64,000 bases of DNA from Peribolospora baueri (taxonomy: Eukaryota > Basidiomycota > Peribolosporomycetes > Peribolosporales > Peribolosporaceae): the NCBI GenBank assembly GCA_029717555.1, contig JAMDHS010000042.1, positions 1 through 64,000 of the forward strand. The letters run 5' to 3'. Below are positions 1 through 12,450 of this stretch, piece by piece (the first letter of the stretch is position 1; each line of letters opens with the position of its first letter). The notes beneath the pieces were generated by a model. The model did no database searches. It had not been told where the DNA came from and saw nothing but the letters and a program-made list of their open reading frames with translations. A program made the translations under genes and the position numbers.

Positions 1-5
1 AGGGA

Positions 6-36
<31 letters not shown>

Positions 37-665
37 GCTCGCCCGCCCGTACCAGTCTGTCTGATCACCGATGGATCCGATTCCATGCGACCCGCGCACC
101 CTCATCACATCATCCCCCCTTTCATCCCTCGCACCCCACTTGCTCGCTCGTCTCAGGCAGCTCCCGTGGCTTTACCATTATTTTCACGTGCATGTCTTTT
201 CCACGATTCTATGTCAAAGAACGAAAGCGTCCCCGACAGGCCCCGACAGACCCGACCCGACGGAGGGGTCGCGTCGATCATCCACATGAGAACCAAACCA
301 GAAAACGAAGGAAAACAGAAACAGAGAGACAAAAGCGAGCTGAGGACAAAGGATAGATGCGTGGATGGGATGGGATAGGGATGGGGCAGGGATGAATGAC
401 GACGGGCAGACGGATGTGATCCGCGGTCATACGAGGAGGTCGGTCGACGGTGGGAGAAAGGAGCGGAGAAGCGGAGTGGTGGCTGATACGAGAGAAGGAT
501 GCTGTCTATGATAGGAAGGGGAGCCCAAAGGGAAGGAAGACATACCGTCCGACGCTGTCCTGCCTGTCGTCCACGGTCCAAAGCGAGCGGCGCCTCGCTC
601 GGCTTTTTCTTCGAGGCGAACGTTGCCGAAGGAGACGCGAAGGACCGGAATCCGTCGAGCGACGC
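1..665. other. Non-coding left edge, 3' side of the desaturase gene
   Basis: No convincing gene is seen. Bases 5-32 are an uninterrupted A tract. The rest is low-complexity, GC-rich sequence that should include the 3' untranslated region of the minus-strand desaturase. Open frames here have no recognisable protein and no conserved-looking splice structure. Confidence 0.5.
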
Positions 666-2629
666 TCACTCGCTCAAGGCGACGCCAGAGTCGCTGGCCT
701 CGGCCGAAGCTGGGGGAGCGACGCGTCGGAACTGCTGGCCTTTCATGTTCTTGAAGAAGACGATGTCGCCCTCCTAATATTGGCAAAGGACAAAAGAAAA
801 GGAAAAAAAAATGTCAGAACGTGCCGTCGTAGATGGCCCACGACGACAGAGCAACTCACATCCTCGATAAACTTGCAGTTAGAGAACACGTTCCACATCG
901 CCTGGACAAAGTTCTCGCGGGAGCAGTGGTAGTGCTGTCCGAGGACGCCCTTGAGCGCCTCGGTGGCCTCCCAAGCGTGGTAGTGAGGAATCTTGGACGC
1001 GACGTGGTGGGCGACGTGCGTCTCGCAGATGCCGTGCCAGAAGAAGGCGGAGATGGGTCCGAAAAAGGTGCGGTCGATGGTCGCGAGCGCGCCGCGGGGG
1101 AAGGTCCAGAGGCCGGCGCGGTAGTGGGGCAACATGGGGTCGGTGTGCTGGAGGAAAGTGATCATGACAAGCCAGTTGTTGACCCTGGGCGGATGGGAGG
1201 GAAGAAGAGAAGAAAGGGAAGGGGCGAGTGAGCGAGGAACGAGAGCGAGCGCGTGTGTACACCGGGCAGGCGTGGACGAGACGCTCACCACAAGTACGGC
1301 ACGCCATAGTACTTGATGACCTCGACAAAGCCGCCGGGCGAGCAGCGAGCCCAGGTGATGAGGGCTCCGAGAACGATGGCGAGACCGACGTCGGAGAAGA
1401 TGATCTGGCCGCGGTGACGAGACTCGAAGATGACGCTCTTGGGGTCAAAGTGGTTCGTGCCCTTGGGGTAAGATCGTTGACCGGAGGCGTTGGTCAGGAG
1501 ATAGAGGGGCCAGCCAAAGATCTGTGGGCGAGCGAGGAGGAAGGGTGAGTCGTCCGTCCGTCCGTCTACTCGGTTATCTCAGGACGACCGAAGACGTATG
1601 AGAGAGACGGGGAAGGAGGGAACCAGGCATGGAGACGCACCTGCTGAAGGAGGATGTTGAGGAGGGTGTAGATCGGCGCGTCCTCGACGGCCTCCTGGAG
1701 GGCGCTTCCCACCGTCTCAGGCTGAGCATGTCCGTTGTCGCCTTTGGGCTTACCGGGGACGTGGTCAAGGCCAAGGTCTCCGCGGGTGCGGGGAACGAAG
1801 ACCTGATCGCGGGTAATGTGGCCCGTGGCGGCGTGGTGTTGGGCGTGCTGAGCGGAGGGGACCGAGGGTGGTGGTGGTGGTCAGAACGTGGACGACGGGT
1901 TTTGCACGTGCCAAAAAGACCAGCCACCGGAAAACGTAGGAAGCGGCAGCGGCAGCGTCACCCCATCGCCGTTTCGCTTTTTTCTTTTTCTTCACGGTGA
2001 CTCCAGACAGCTCGCTCTGGGCGCGATGAAGTAGGGCAAGGAAAAAGACTCACGGAGATCCTCCAAGAGTGGTAAGGGACGAGGAGGAGGGAGTGAAGGG
2101 CCCATCCGACGGCGTTGTTGATTGTCTTGCTCGAGCTGTAAGCCTGGTGGCCGCACTCGTGTGCGATGACCCAGACGCCGGTGCCGACCATGCCCTGCCA
2201 GAACCAGTAGACGTTCCACGCGGCCCACTTGGCGGCCCAGAGGAGGGCGGGGGCGGCGCGGTCGGCCCAAGGGCGAGCGGGGTGGGAGGCGTCGAGAGGG
2301 AGACGGTCGAGGAGGGCGTCGGCGCGGAGGGAGGCGAAGAAGGGGTCTATGAAGGAGGCGAGGTAGGCGAGGGCGGCGATGAAGGCAAAGTCCATCACGA
2401 CGTAGAGCGAGCTATGGAAGGTGGAGCGATTGTAGCAGTGCTTGGGGATGGCGGAGAGGAGGTCCTTGACGGTGAAGTTGGGGATCTCGAACGTGGGCAG
2501 GCTCTCGAACTTGTCCTCCTCGTCCTCCCTCGCGCCGGCGGGCAGCTGGAGGTCGAAGGGCTTTTTGGCGTCGTCGACCGGCGACGGAGAGGCGGCGGCG
2601 TGGGGCCGACGGTGGGTGAGATTGGCCAT
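666..2629 (-). CDS. FAD2: Delta-12-type fatty acid desaturase
   Basis: This is a membrane-bound di-iron desaturase of the oleate delta-12/omega-6 family, which makes linoleate in the ER membrane using cytochrome b5. Five exons (2629-2054, 1847-1641, 1521-1289, 1184-860, 773-666) sum to 1449 bases, or 482 residues. All three histidine boxes are visible: HECGH near residue 160 in exon 1, HAQHH just after the first intron (the exon 1 end SWRIS joins HAQHH), and HVAHH in exon 4. Hydrophobic spans flank the boxes. The C-terminal exon encodes EGDIVFF and a short polar tail. The ATG at 2629 is the first in frame and is followed by a typical charged N-terminus. The upstream side (2.63-4.38 kb) is repeat-rich and would hold the promoter. 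The delta-12 call rests on overall resemblance; a delta-15 or bifunctional enzyme cannot be excluded. Confidence 0.92.
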
Positions 2630-3599
2630 GGCGAAGGGAGAAGGGGGGGTGAAAGGAGGGGCGGAGGGGACGGGTGGCGTAGAGGATGGGGTGGAGGTGG
2701 CGGAAGGGAGGTGGCGGCGGAGGAAGGGGAAGGTATTTGAAGAGCAAGATCGAGTCGAGTCGGGTCGAAAGTCGAGCCGAGTCGAATCGATTCGTCCGAG
2801 GGGGAGGATGGTGAGGGAAGGGAGGTGAGGGAGGGCGGAAGAGGAGGAAGAAACGAGGGCCGCAGTCAGTCGTGGTTCGACGAGTCGGTGACGGGTCGGT
2901 TTGGTTTGGTCTGGTCTGGTCTGGTCTTGTCCGTCTGTCCTTTTCTGTCCTGTCCTGCCCTGTCTGTGGTCAGTTTGCTGTCAGGCTATCCGTGGTTCTG
3001 CGGGTGAGAGCGTAGGTACGGCCTCCTTTCCCTCCCTCCCAACTGAGCAGAGCTGGTCGGGCGACGGACGGACGAATGGAGTGGGCCGACCGAGTTGCAT
3101 GGACGGCGCGATATTAAACGATATAATGTACTCTATCCAGACGGACAGACAGGCAGACACGGAAGGCAAGGGGCTCGTTCCAAGTTGATATAGGGCACTA
3201 ATAATGAATCGCGCGTTCGCGCGTACGGACATTGCACCTTGACGCAGCGAGCAGGACAGCGGGCGAGATAGGCAAGGAAGGAAGAAAGGGGGAAAGAAGG
3301 GAGGAAGCAAAGGAAGCGAGTTGGGAGGGAGAAAGGAAGCAAGCAGGCAAGTAATCAAAGCAGGCCAGCAGGCAAGCAAGTCAAAAGTCGCCCAGCAAGG
3401 CTTTCACGGATCGCTCCGGCTCTGGCTCCGCCTCCGCTCCGATTTGCCCCAACACGGACGAACAACAACCAAAGAAAAGGCGCCCACCGTCCACAGTCCA
3501 GGCCCGACCGTGCCGCAGTCCATCCATCCATCCGCCCGTCCTTCCCAAGTTAAATATTCTAGTCCACGTAGGCGAACCCAAAACGAGCAACCCCGGGCA

Positions 3600-3621
3600 T
3601 GCAGTCAGTCAGTCAGTCAGT
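3600..3621. repeat. (CAGT)n microsatellite
   Basis: Five consecutive cagt units in the intergenic region upstream of the desaturase gene. Confidence 0.85.
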
Positions 3622-4075
3622 CGCTTCGCCCCTGAACGAACGAGTGCAAGCACGTCGCTATTCCGCTCTAGACCGGTGGCCAGTCTCGTCAAGGCATCGA
3701 ACCCTATAATACAACAATAATAACGGCGCGCGCGCTCCCTTTTCATCTCTTGAGCCTTTCCAACCCCCTTGCAGCCGAGATGACCTAACCGACTCGGCTC
3801 CTCAGCGTTCGCCAGGCGTCATCTAATCTAAATCGAGGCGGGCCTACGTCAAGGTCTCTCCCTCTCCCTCTCTTTCTGCCACACACGCTGCGCCTTCTCG
3901 CTGTCGTCTCACAGGTAGATAGATAGATGGAGAGATAGCAATCCGGCGCGTCGAGACGGACGGTGGAACTACCTTTACGACGGAAAGACAAAAAAGGAAA
4001 AAAGACGGTCATGTGCATGGGCATGTATGTGTGTCTCTCCCGTCGGACATGTCGTCGTCCCAGGCCGCTCAGGTA

Positions 4076-4127
4076 GAGTAGAGCGTAGCATCGGCTTCCC
4101 AGAGTAGAGCGTACATGGGCTTCCCAG
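4076..4127. repeat. Two-copy tandem repeat of about 25 bases
   Basis: Two adjacent copies share agagtagagcgta followed by ggcttccc. They differ by a few bases in the middle. They lie about 260 bases beyond the cystinosin stop codon. Confidence 0.7.
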
Positions 4128-4186
4128 AGTCGATCTACAACACAGGGTATTGCTGCTCCGAAAGGAGGCAGGATAGATGGGAGTGG

Positions 4187-4222
4187 GCGGATCGCATCGC
4201 ATCGCATAGCATCGCATCGACG
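4187..4222. repeat. CATCG pentamer repeat
   Basis: A run of imperfect catcg/catag steps just 3' of the cystinosin gene. Confidence 0.7.
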
Positions 4223-4385
4223 AAGAGAGATGCACTAGGAGCGAGGCGGGCGACCAAGGTAGATCGGGAGCGGCGGCGGGGATGCTCGCATTGCGAACGA
4301 GGACGAAAAGGGAGAAAGAAGGTGAGGATCGCCGACGGAGCGAGCCCGCCTCGGTGGCCCGCCTCGCTCGCTCCGTCGTCGAGGA

Positions 4386-6036
4386 TCAGGAGAGCAGCCG
4401 CTGGCGCTCGCCTTCCTCGACGCTCGCAGGGGCCGAAGCCGAAGCCGAAGCCGAAGCCGAGTCCGAGTCCAAGTCTGGAAAATCCGCGGCCGTATCTTCG
4501 ACATGCCCAGTGGCATGGTGCAACGTTCGACGCTTCCCGCCCGTCCGCTCACGTTCGCCAGAATGGCGAAAGAGGACGTAATCTGATGAACGGGGGGAGG
4601 AGAAAGAAAAGCCGGTGCACGCCTCGAAGGATAAGCGAGCGGACAGACGAAAAAAGGCACGAGGGACGGGGGGCGAGAAGGAGAACGCACGCTGGAGAAT
4701 GAAGAGGAGGTCGAAGGAGATGGAAAAGACCGCGAGACCGCTGTTCGACGCGTTCACCGGATGGATGGATGGAGACGGTAAGCCATCGCGATCGCGTCCA
4801 CGGACACGGAGACGCGCGTGCGAAACCCACATCTTGGCAGCGTCGCCTCTCACGGCGCCCCAATCGTCCGCAAGCGCGGCGTCCAGCAACAGCTGTCCCA
4901 CGCTGAGCACGCCGCCGGTAAAGTCGAGGAGGATGTTGTGGATGCTCCAGCCGACCGTCGATCTCCGGCGGAAATTGAGGCGCGCTTGCGGCTGAATGTA
5001 AAAGAACAACAAGGCCGTCGAGGAACAGACGGAGGGATGGGATGTCAACCTGCTTTGGTTCCTGCCCTCCGGTGCCCACTGCAATGCGGATTGACCGCCA
5101 TCGAGGAAACGCTCGTCGGACTCACGATGTACTTGACCAGGGTGATATAGAGCTTGACGTAGCTCAGGAGATACACTACATCGATCCACTCCACGCCGCC
5201 CGGTCGGTCGGAAGAAGACGACGACGAAAATTTGGCCGCGCTGACGGTGGTGACGAGGACGAGCAAGGTGATGACGCAGATCGTTAGACCGGTCAGTTTT
5301 GACAGTCGTTCAGACGGTCGCCCTCCTGCCCGGTCTGTGTTCTACGGAACGGGGAGGGAGACGGTGAAGCAGATGAGGAGGAGGGACGTGAGCTGGCGTT
5401 CCGCTCGGAGCCTGTGAGCCTCTGAGGTCATCGGCGACGGAAAGAAGGCAAGCGACCGCCTCACCCGCCGATACCAAAACGCCTGGACGAGGGTGAACGC
5501 GCTGACGAGCAAGGCGTGGAACGCAAAAGCGAGGTCGTTGAGCTGGACCTGATTGTCATTGCCTCCGTGGCGGTCGCGGTACTGTCGCCGGACGGTCGGG
5601 GAGTAGAGGAAGGTGGCGTTGAAGGCCTTTGCGTGTCGAGATGGAGGGTTAGGGTTGTGAGCAGGCTCAAGGGTGGGCGAACGAGGGTGGATGCTCACGG
5701 TGTAGCAGAGAAAGCCGATGACGTTGAGTGTCAAGAAGTCGAGAGAAAGGCCGTCGACGCTGCGAGACGGGCGCACCCAACCAACCTTATCAACGCGCGA
5801 AGACGTCACCGCGTCCTCCTTCTACGGCAAGAACGCACGCGCACGCTCTCCCTCTCTCGTTCTTTGCTGCCTCTCTCTCACTCTCTCTCACAGTGCTGCA
5901 CTCACCGCTTCCGCTTGGCGTTCAACAACAGCTGAGGCCAAAAGCTAAAGCTCCAGGCGAAAAAGTATGCCCAGCCGATGAGGCGAGAGAGGGCGTGTCC
6001 GAGGACGAGTGTCTGGTCGTTCCGTGGATCGTCCAT
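4386..6036 (-). CDS. ERS1: Cystinosin, lysosomal/vacuolar cystine-H+ symporter
   Basis: This belongs to the PQ-loop (SWEET/MtN3-like) family that exports cystine from the lysosome or vacuole. Seven exons (6036-5906, 5759-5699, 5626-5465, 5341-5126, 4991-4831, 4740-4691, 4582-4386) sum to 978 bases, or 325 residues. The first PQ loop is in exon 1 (SFSFWPQLLLNAKRK). It continues into exon 2, which has the family's DGLSLDFLTLNVIGFLCY block. Exon 4 ends in SYVKLYITLVKYI, and exon 5 opens with the second PQ loop (PQARLNF) and GWSIHNILLDFTGG, a cystinosin signature. The tail is Asp/Ser/Ala-rich and ends in ERQRLLS, which could act as a di-leucine sorting signal. The exon 3/4 junction is the least certain: the acceptor used ends in CCGTAG. 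The start was chosen as the methionine 26 residues before the first PQ loop. The gene is divergent from the aldehyde dehydrogenase, with a shared region of about 1 kb. Confidence 0.88.
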
Positions 6037-7048
6037 AGCTGCATCTGTGTCCGAGATAGACGAAGAAGACAGGGACGAGGGTGAAGCCAAGCCGAGGCTC
6101 ACGCCGAGTGTCCCAAACGGGAGCGCGAGCAACGCTGCTGGCGAGCGCGAAGAAGCCAGGCTGGGCATCCGCTTGCACGTACTGCCTGGGTGGAGGCCTC
6201 GCCTAGGCAACGAGGCGTTGGAAAGAGGGAAGCGAGGGCCGTCGGCGGCACCGGACGATAACGACCTTGGACACTGTGTGCTAGCGAACGCGCTAATCGT
6301 AGTCGGACGGCCGACAAGTCCAATCTGTCCGATCTTCCATTCCAGGTCGCCGGCCGGCCCTGATCGGAAGTGCTGCGGTAAGCATGTCTGCGGAGGGACG
6401 AGGCACAACGACGACGAGACATCGGACGTCTGTCTACCTCGAGAGAGTTCTCTCCGCCCTCCTCGGCGTCGGAGTGCTCATCTCTCTCTCTCTCTCCCCC
6501 GCGCTCGGCGCTGCGTGTCCTTGCTTGTCTGGCCGGTACTGCCGAGCACTGAGCAGAGACAGGAAGCCCTGAGCCGCGCATCCGAGCCAACAACGTCGCG
6601 GCAGAACCGATCTGCCCCTGCCCGCGCCGTCGACGATGCGGGGCCGCGAAAGGCGAAGCGAAGAATGAGTTCGCGCACCCGTGACCTCTCCTCCGTCTTT
6701 TCCATGCACACCGAGCTTTAGCCAGCCTGGCCTCTCTTTCGTCGCTACTGTGCGTGCCAGCTGCTGCCCCCCAGGAAGGAAACCAGGAGCTACCAAGATC
6801 CGCCCGGAACCCGAAGCCGGGACTGAGCGAGGAAAGGGACTGATCAGTCGGTCGCTCCTCGCTTAAACCCACCCCCCAACGACGACGACACCCGGAGCCC
6901 CAGCCAGCGCCGAGCGTTACCCGCATATGTATCTACAAATATTACAAATACCCCAAGTCCACCCCGCTGAGGCGATCTCCACATCAACCCCCACGCCGCC
7001 GTATCAATCCATCCCCTCTTCTTCCCCTTTCCCCTCTCCTCTCTCGTC
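6037..7048. other. Divergent intergenic region between cystinosin and aldehyde dehydrogenase
   Basis: About 1 kb with no recognisable gene, expected to carry both promoters. A CT-rich stretch (6990-7048) directly precedes the dehydrogenase ATG, as is common at fungal start sites. An A/T-rich step (acaaatattacaaatac, around 6934-6950) is the nearest TATA-like sequence. Confidence 0.5.
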
Positions 7049-9203
7049 ATGGCCTCCTCCGTCTCCAGCGGCGCACTCCCTCTGCCCACGCCAGACGCCG
7101 CGTACGTCGTGCCTCTGACGCTCAACAACGAGCGCGTCCCCTCCAAGTCCGGTAAGACATTCGACGTCGTTTCCCCGCTCAACAGCCAGAAGGTCTGGTC
7201 CGCGGCTGCAGCGAACGTCGAAGACGCCAGAGCCGCCGTCCAAGCAGCCCAGGACGCCTTCCCCGCGTGGAGCAAGACCAAGTCGTCCGAACGCAGGAAA
7301 CTCTTCAACGCCGCCGCCGACCTCCTGGAGGAGAGGAGGAGTTATTTCGAGCAGCTTCAGGTGTTTGAAACCGGTGCCGGAAGGGGTTTCGCCGGAGGAT
7401 TCAACATCGATAACGGAGCATGGCTGTGAGTAGGGTGTTCGTGCCTCCTGGTCCGCCTGCACGGGCGCGATCCTGACCATTCACCTTCTGTCCATCCCCA
7501 TATCCAGGCTTCGAGAGACCGCTGGGCGCTGCTCTACGATCGAAGGATCCATTCCCGAGTCGAGCGAGGATGGTGAGTGAAATGGGCGAGAGCCCAAGGG
7601 CCGAGGCGGTCTACCATCTTGAGACAAACATCCCAAACAGCTCCGCTCACCCTGGCACCGTCACGCCGCCCGTGTCTGCCTTTGCAGGTACCATCACTCT
7701 TGTCACTCGAGAGCCCTATGGCGTGGTCGTCGGCATGGCAGCGTGGAACGCGGCCGTTCTCCTTGGTCTGTGAGTACTCCGTCCAGCTGGACCCTGTCCA
7801 CACCTTTTGACCCCACTGCGTTTTCTTCCTTCCAGTCGCGCCTTCGTCGCCGCCGTGGGTGCCGGAAACACTGTTGTGTGAGTGTCCTGTCTCTGTCAGC
7901 GCCAGTGTTACTGTGCTCGCCCCTCCTCACCCGTCATTCTTTTTCTTGTCATCGCATGTGCTTACTCTTTCGCAGTTTCAAAGCCTCTGAGTACTGCCCC
8001 CGAACGCACGAAGCCCTTGGTCAACTCTTCATCGACGCCGGCTTCCCTCCCGGCGTGCTTAATGTGATCCAGCACACGCGCGAGGATGCTCCCGCGGTGG
8101 TGGAAGCGCTGGTCGCCCACCCGGCCGTGCAAAAGGTGAACTTCACCGGCTCGACCGTCGTCGGCTCGATCATCGGCAAGCTCTGCGGGCAATACATCAA
8201 GCCCGTTCTGCTCGAGCTTGGAGGAAAGTCGCCTTGTGTCGTGCTTGAGGACGCCGATCTCGACAAGGCAGCTGAAAGTGCGCTGCTCGGCTCTTGGCTG
8301 CATGTGCGTCGCCTTCGCCGTCCTCCCTGTCCGTCCTCCCTCCGTCGTGCGCTACCCTTAAGCTTTTCTGATTCTCTCCCTTCCCCCATTTCTGACCCTC
8401 CTCTCATTGATGGAGACAGCAAGGGCAAATTTGCATGTCCACCGACCGCATCATCGTCGTCTCCTCCGTCGCCTCCGAGTTTAAGCAAAAGCTCGCCCAA
8501 GCCGCCAAGCGCCTATCCCTGCCTGCCGGACCACTGTGCATGCCCAACGGGGTGACCAAGGTGCAGGCCTTGGTGGAGGACGCGGTGAGCAAGGGAGCCA
8601 TGATCGACCTCGAGCAGGAATCCCCTCTGCCCCGCTCAGACGCCCACAACACCGCTCAGAGACTCGTATGGGGCGTTCGGCCCGACATGGACCTCTACCA
8701 CAACGAGACTTTCGGCCCCATCGCCTCCGTCGTGGTGGCCAAGGACGAGGAGGACGCGGTTCGGATTGCGAACGACACCGAGTATGGCCTCACGAGCAGC
8801 GTGTGGAGCAAGGACTTGTCCAAGGCGCTTGGCGTGGCAAAGAAGATCCAGGCCGGTGCGGTGCACATCAACAGCATGACGGTGCATGACGAGATGGTAC
8901 ACCCGCACGGAGGTGAGTCCCTGAGTCGCGGGATTGGCCGGCGCGGAGAGAAGCTGACGGCGTGCGTGAACGGCACCTACGTCTGCTGTTGGTACAAACT
9001 CGGGGTGCAGGATGGAAAAAGTCGGGCTTCGGACGTTTCGGCCCTCCTGCGTTGGTAGAATTTACGTGAGTCTTTTGTTTGCTGCTTTATAGAGTGTGGT
9101 TACCTAGGATGAGATGGATGCTCACTCTTGGTGATTTCTTTTTTGTCGTTCTCATCTTCTCTCCAGGCAAACGAAGACGATTACGTTCAAGTATCAGACG
9201 TGA
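7049..9203 (+). CDS. Aldehyde dehydrogenase, salicylaldehyde/vanillin-type
   Basis: This NAD(P)+-dependent ALDH-superfamily enzyme oxidises an aldehyde to its acid. Eight exons (7049-7425, 7508-7572, 7688-7769, 7836-7877, 7976-8303, 8420-8912, 9011-9065, 9167-9203) give 492 residues, the usual length. Cofactor-binding FTGST is in exon 5, followed by LELGGKSP with the general-base Glu. The nucleophile Cys is in GQICMSTDR at the start of exon 6, and NETFGPIA follows later in the same exon. The C-terminus KSGFGRFG runs through two tiny exons to a TGA at 9201. The GQICMSTDR form of the active-site block resembles the salicylaldehyde/vanillin dehydrogenase branch, whose substrates are aromatic aldehydes. 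The exact substrate is an inference. All exon phases match. Confidence 0.93.
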
Positions 9204-9736
9204 ACCGACGTCTCGTTCGCTCTATTGCTCGGTCCGGTCATGAACACGGTCTTGTCTCCCTTCCTTCCTTCCCTAGAGTCCTGTTCATACCCTCCGCTGG
9301 AGGTTGCTGTCGTCTTTTGCGGCAAGGACACGCCACACGCGCCATCCTTCTCATGTTCTTGGCATCTGGCAATCTAAACGGGAACTTCCATTTTAAGGAG
9401 CGTTGAGCGAGGATGAGAAAGCGTGAATGAGGAGCGCGCGTCTGGCGAAGACGTGGTGCGAAGGGTCGAGCACAGCCAGTCATTCATCCGACGATTGTCC
9501 TCCATGCTGTTCTCGTTTTCGTCGTTGACACGAGGTCGACCTCGAGTCGCGTCCGTCAGGGCGTCGCCGCAGTATTAGAGTGATCGGGCGATCCGCGACG
9601 TCGTCCGTCTCGTCTTGTCTGCGTTTGTCCAGGTCGGACCCCGCGCGGCGATCCCACATTCACCCCCCGCCTTCCTTCATTCACGACCCACGTCTCCCGC
9701 TCGCTTCCTTGTTCCATCTGATCCAAACGAGAGGAC
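9204..9736. other. Intergenic between aldehyde dehydrogenase and CIA30
   Basis: No gene is seen. A CT-rich stretch close to the CIA30 ATG is the likely promoter-proximal part. Confidence 0.5.
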
Positions 9737-11171
9737 ATGTCGTTCTCAAAGGCCTTGGGCGACGCGCTGAGGCGCTCCGCCGACGTGATGAAGCAAGAGA
9801 CGAGCAAAGGTGAGCCAGTCGCTTTTCCTGCGCATTGCCCTCTGAACCGGCGCTGTCGGAAAAAGGCCACCTCCGTTGGAAGGGCGAGGGCGTCATCTGA
9901 ATTGGTTGGCTTTTTTTTCTCCCCCCCTTTCTTTTGCCAGTCCTCCGCATGGATGTCAACCGCCCAGTGCCAAGCACGCACATGACGCTCCTTCAGTTCC
10001 GCTCCCCCGACGACCTCCAACAGTTCGCCACGGGCTCCGACAAGGACATCGGCGGCTACTCGACCGTCAACCTCAGTCTCGACAAGGAGGAGGGCAAGGG
10101 CAGATTTTGGGGCACCGTCAGCTCCGAATTGCCTAGGGACGCTAGGATCGAGAGGTCCGGCTATGCCGGTTTTCGCAGCAAGGTCCGTGCTCGGTGGGAC
10201 GGAGGGCGAGGGGGTCATTCCTGGGAAGCCGGAAGGAAAGCTGACGTGTCCTTCTCGAACGACGGTTCGCTGATACTGTTTGTCCTTGAATTCCTCTCTT
10301 ATTCCCCTCAGTCCCGTCCGACGCTCTTCGGCACCCAGACCTGGGACACTTCCCCGTACCGCTACCTCGCCCTCCGCGTGCGCGATCGATCGGCCACCGG
10401 CGGCTCTGGCGGCAGGACCGGCTCCGTGTCTTCTTTCGCTTCACCGTACCCGACAGCTCCGGCTTCATCGAGCGTTGCCGCCGCCGCCAGGGCGAAGTTT
10501 AAGGGAGGGGAGGAGGGGCCAAAGTTCTTCGTCAATATCCAGACTGACGGTCCGGTGACGAGCGACTTGTATCAGCATCGCCTGCATCTGCGGGGGACGG
10601 GCGATTGGGAGACGGTGCTGGTGAGTCGTCGTCGGTGTGGAGGACGGGAGGTCGCCTTGGAGTGGTATCTGTTTTCATCATTTATCACACTCGCGCTGAC
10701 TCTCTCATATGTTCCTTCCTCTTCTGCTCCACTCCGTCCGTCCGGACCGCTCAGCTGCCCTTCTCGGATTTCGTCCTGACGAACACCGGCCAAGTTTCTC
10801 CCACCCAGCCGGAGATGATGCGCGACAAGGTCCGCACCGTCGGCGTTTCCGTCGTCGTCGACTCTCCCTTCTCCGACGTCGGCGGTGCCCGTGGAGGACC
10901 AGGTGCATCAGTCGACCGTGAGCTGAGGGGACCAGAGTCTGGCTCGATGGGCTCCGAGGGCGTCCCGGAAACGGGCGACGGCGGGCGGGCGAGTGTCTAC
11001 GAGGAGGAGGACGATTGGGCGAAAGACGGCGACCTGCGGTCGGGCGCGGGTCAGACGGAGTCGGCTACGCGGGCGGGTGCGGGAAGCAGGAGGGGCAAGA
11101 CTTTCAAGTATGACCTCGGGATCGAGTGGGTGAGGGCCGTTAGGGGCATGGAGGAGGTTGAGGGGTCGTGA
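9737..11171 (+). CDS. CIA30/NDUFAF1, mitochondrial complex I assembly factor
   Basis: This is complex I intermediate-associated protein 30, which helps assemble the membrane arm of NADH:ubiquinone oxidoreductase in mitochondria. Four exons (9737-9809, 9941-10182, 10312-10620, 10755-11171) give 346 residues. The N-terminus (MSFSKALGDALRRSADVMK) is a basic amphipathic stretch that suits a mitochondrial presequence. The CIA30 beta-sandwich shows GGYSTVNL, the LFGTQTWDTSPYRYLALRVR block, FFVNIQTDGPVTSDLYQ and PFSDFVLTNTGQVSP. Two insertions are unusual. One is Ser/Gly-rich (about residues 130-170). The other is acidic and low-complexity (about 250-325) and sits just before the final strand FKYDLGIEWVRA. 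The presence of CIA30 implies the organism has respiratory complex I. Confidence 0.9.
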
Positions 11172-12438
11172 CCGGCCGGTCCCGCGTGGAGCCGGCCGCA
11201 TGGTTGCATGTCGTGTAGCGCGGTACTTACATGACCCAGTCAATCAGCTATGTGCCAAGAAGTCCGTCGTCGCCGTGGAAGCGGTGCTGAGCAAAGTAGC
11301 CTTTCACTCGAGTCACACTGCGCAGCGCGCAGCTGCGTGGACGGATTGGTTGGGGTGGAAGGCGAAGAGTTGTGGAGTCGAACGAAACGGAGCGTTTCTC
11401 GCCTCACCTGATAACGGCCCACATGGCGTGAACTTCTTCGATCGTCCTGTCCTGATCGCTCTGAGGGCGGATCTGTTTTCATCTCTCTTTCTCTCCCCCT
11501 CGATCCCGGAGAAACAAAAATGCCGGAAGGGCGCCGGAGTCGTTTGCGGATCGGGAGGCCCATTGGTCAGATCCAAGATATCCAGATCCTAGCCGTCACT
11601 CAGTCCGTCAGTCATTCAGTGAGTAACTACAAATTGCATTTCGTTATTTCTTTTTGATATTACAAAAGAACTCAGTCGCTTGCACAGCCTTGCCGGGTCT
11701 TGGCCCTCGAATGTCTGTCTGTCTATCTATGACACAGCGAGGTCGTACTTAGCAAGTGTTCCCCAGACTAGTTTGCGTCCCCACCCTTGGTTGCATCTGT
11801 CCACGTGTGCGTGCAAGAACGTGAAAGGGGTGCGATTGCGTCCGTGCCACTCAGAGCGTGTGTCCGACTCGTTCGATTGTTCGTTCGTTCGTTCGTATGT
11901 CATTCGTCCGACGGAACAAGGACAACGAAGCACACACCTGTCGTTGCTACCCGCCGTTGCCGAACGCCGTCCCCACATCACCATGCGCCCGGCCCTCGGC
12001 GACCGACCGCAAGCCCGATTCTATCGGGCGAACGCAAGTCCGGGATCGGACGTCACAGCCCCGTTACGCCCGGTTGCAAGTCCGTGCGGTTAACCAACCC
12101 AACGAACCAGACGGAGTCGCCGCCGGGTTCAGTCTGCCGTCGATCATCCACCGCCACCACCGTCCCTCGAATTGGCAAGCGACGCGGAAAACAGGAAACA
12201 GGATGACGTTAGAGACAGAGGGACAGAGGGAATCTCCCCTCCCTCCTCGCTTCCGACGAGGGCGCGCGTGGAAATGAGGGAGAGACATCGAAATCGACCT
12301 GCCCACGCCACGCCCGCCCTCTCTTCTCCCGCCCCTAATCACGATCGACTGACCTCATCGTAGCTGTGTGGGGGAGATCAGAGCAGGGCAGATCAGATCA
12401 GAGCAGAGGGGAAGGTCGACAGCAGAGCGTCCCGACAG

Positions 12439-12446
12439 CATAAAAA
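12439..12446 (+). promoter_or_regulatory. TATA-like element of EGT1
   Basis: The run cataaaaa lies about 295 bases upstream of the EGT1 ATG, inside otherwise GC-rich DNA. It is the only A/T-rich step in that stretch. Assigning it as a TATA element is an inference from position and composition. Confidence 0.35.
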
Positions 12447-12450
12447 CCCC

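Larger units (their letters stand above)
2630..4385. other. Intergenic: desaturase promoter side and cystinosin 3' side
   Basis: No gene is seen in these 1.75 kb. The stretch is rich in short tandem repeats: gagtcg-type steps at 2745-2790, ggtct/gtcct runs at 2900-2960, cagt repeats at 3600-3621, a 25-26 base unit repeated twice at about 4076-4127, and catcg steps at 4187-4222. It should hold the promoter of the minus-strand desaturase at its left end and the 3' region of cystinosin at its right end. Confidence 0.5.
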
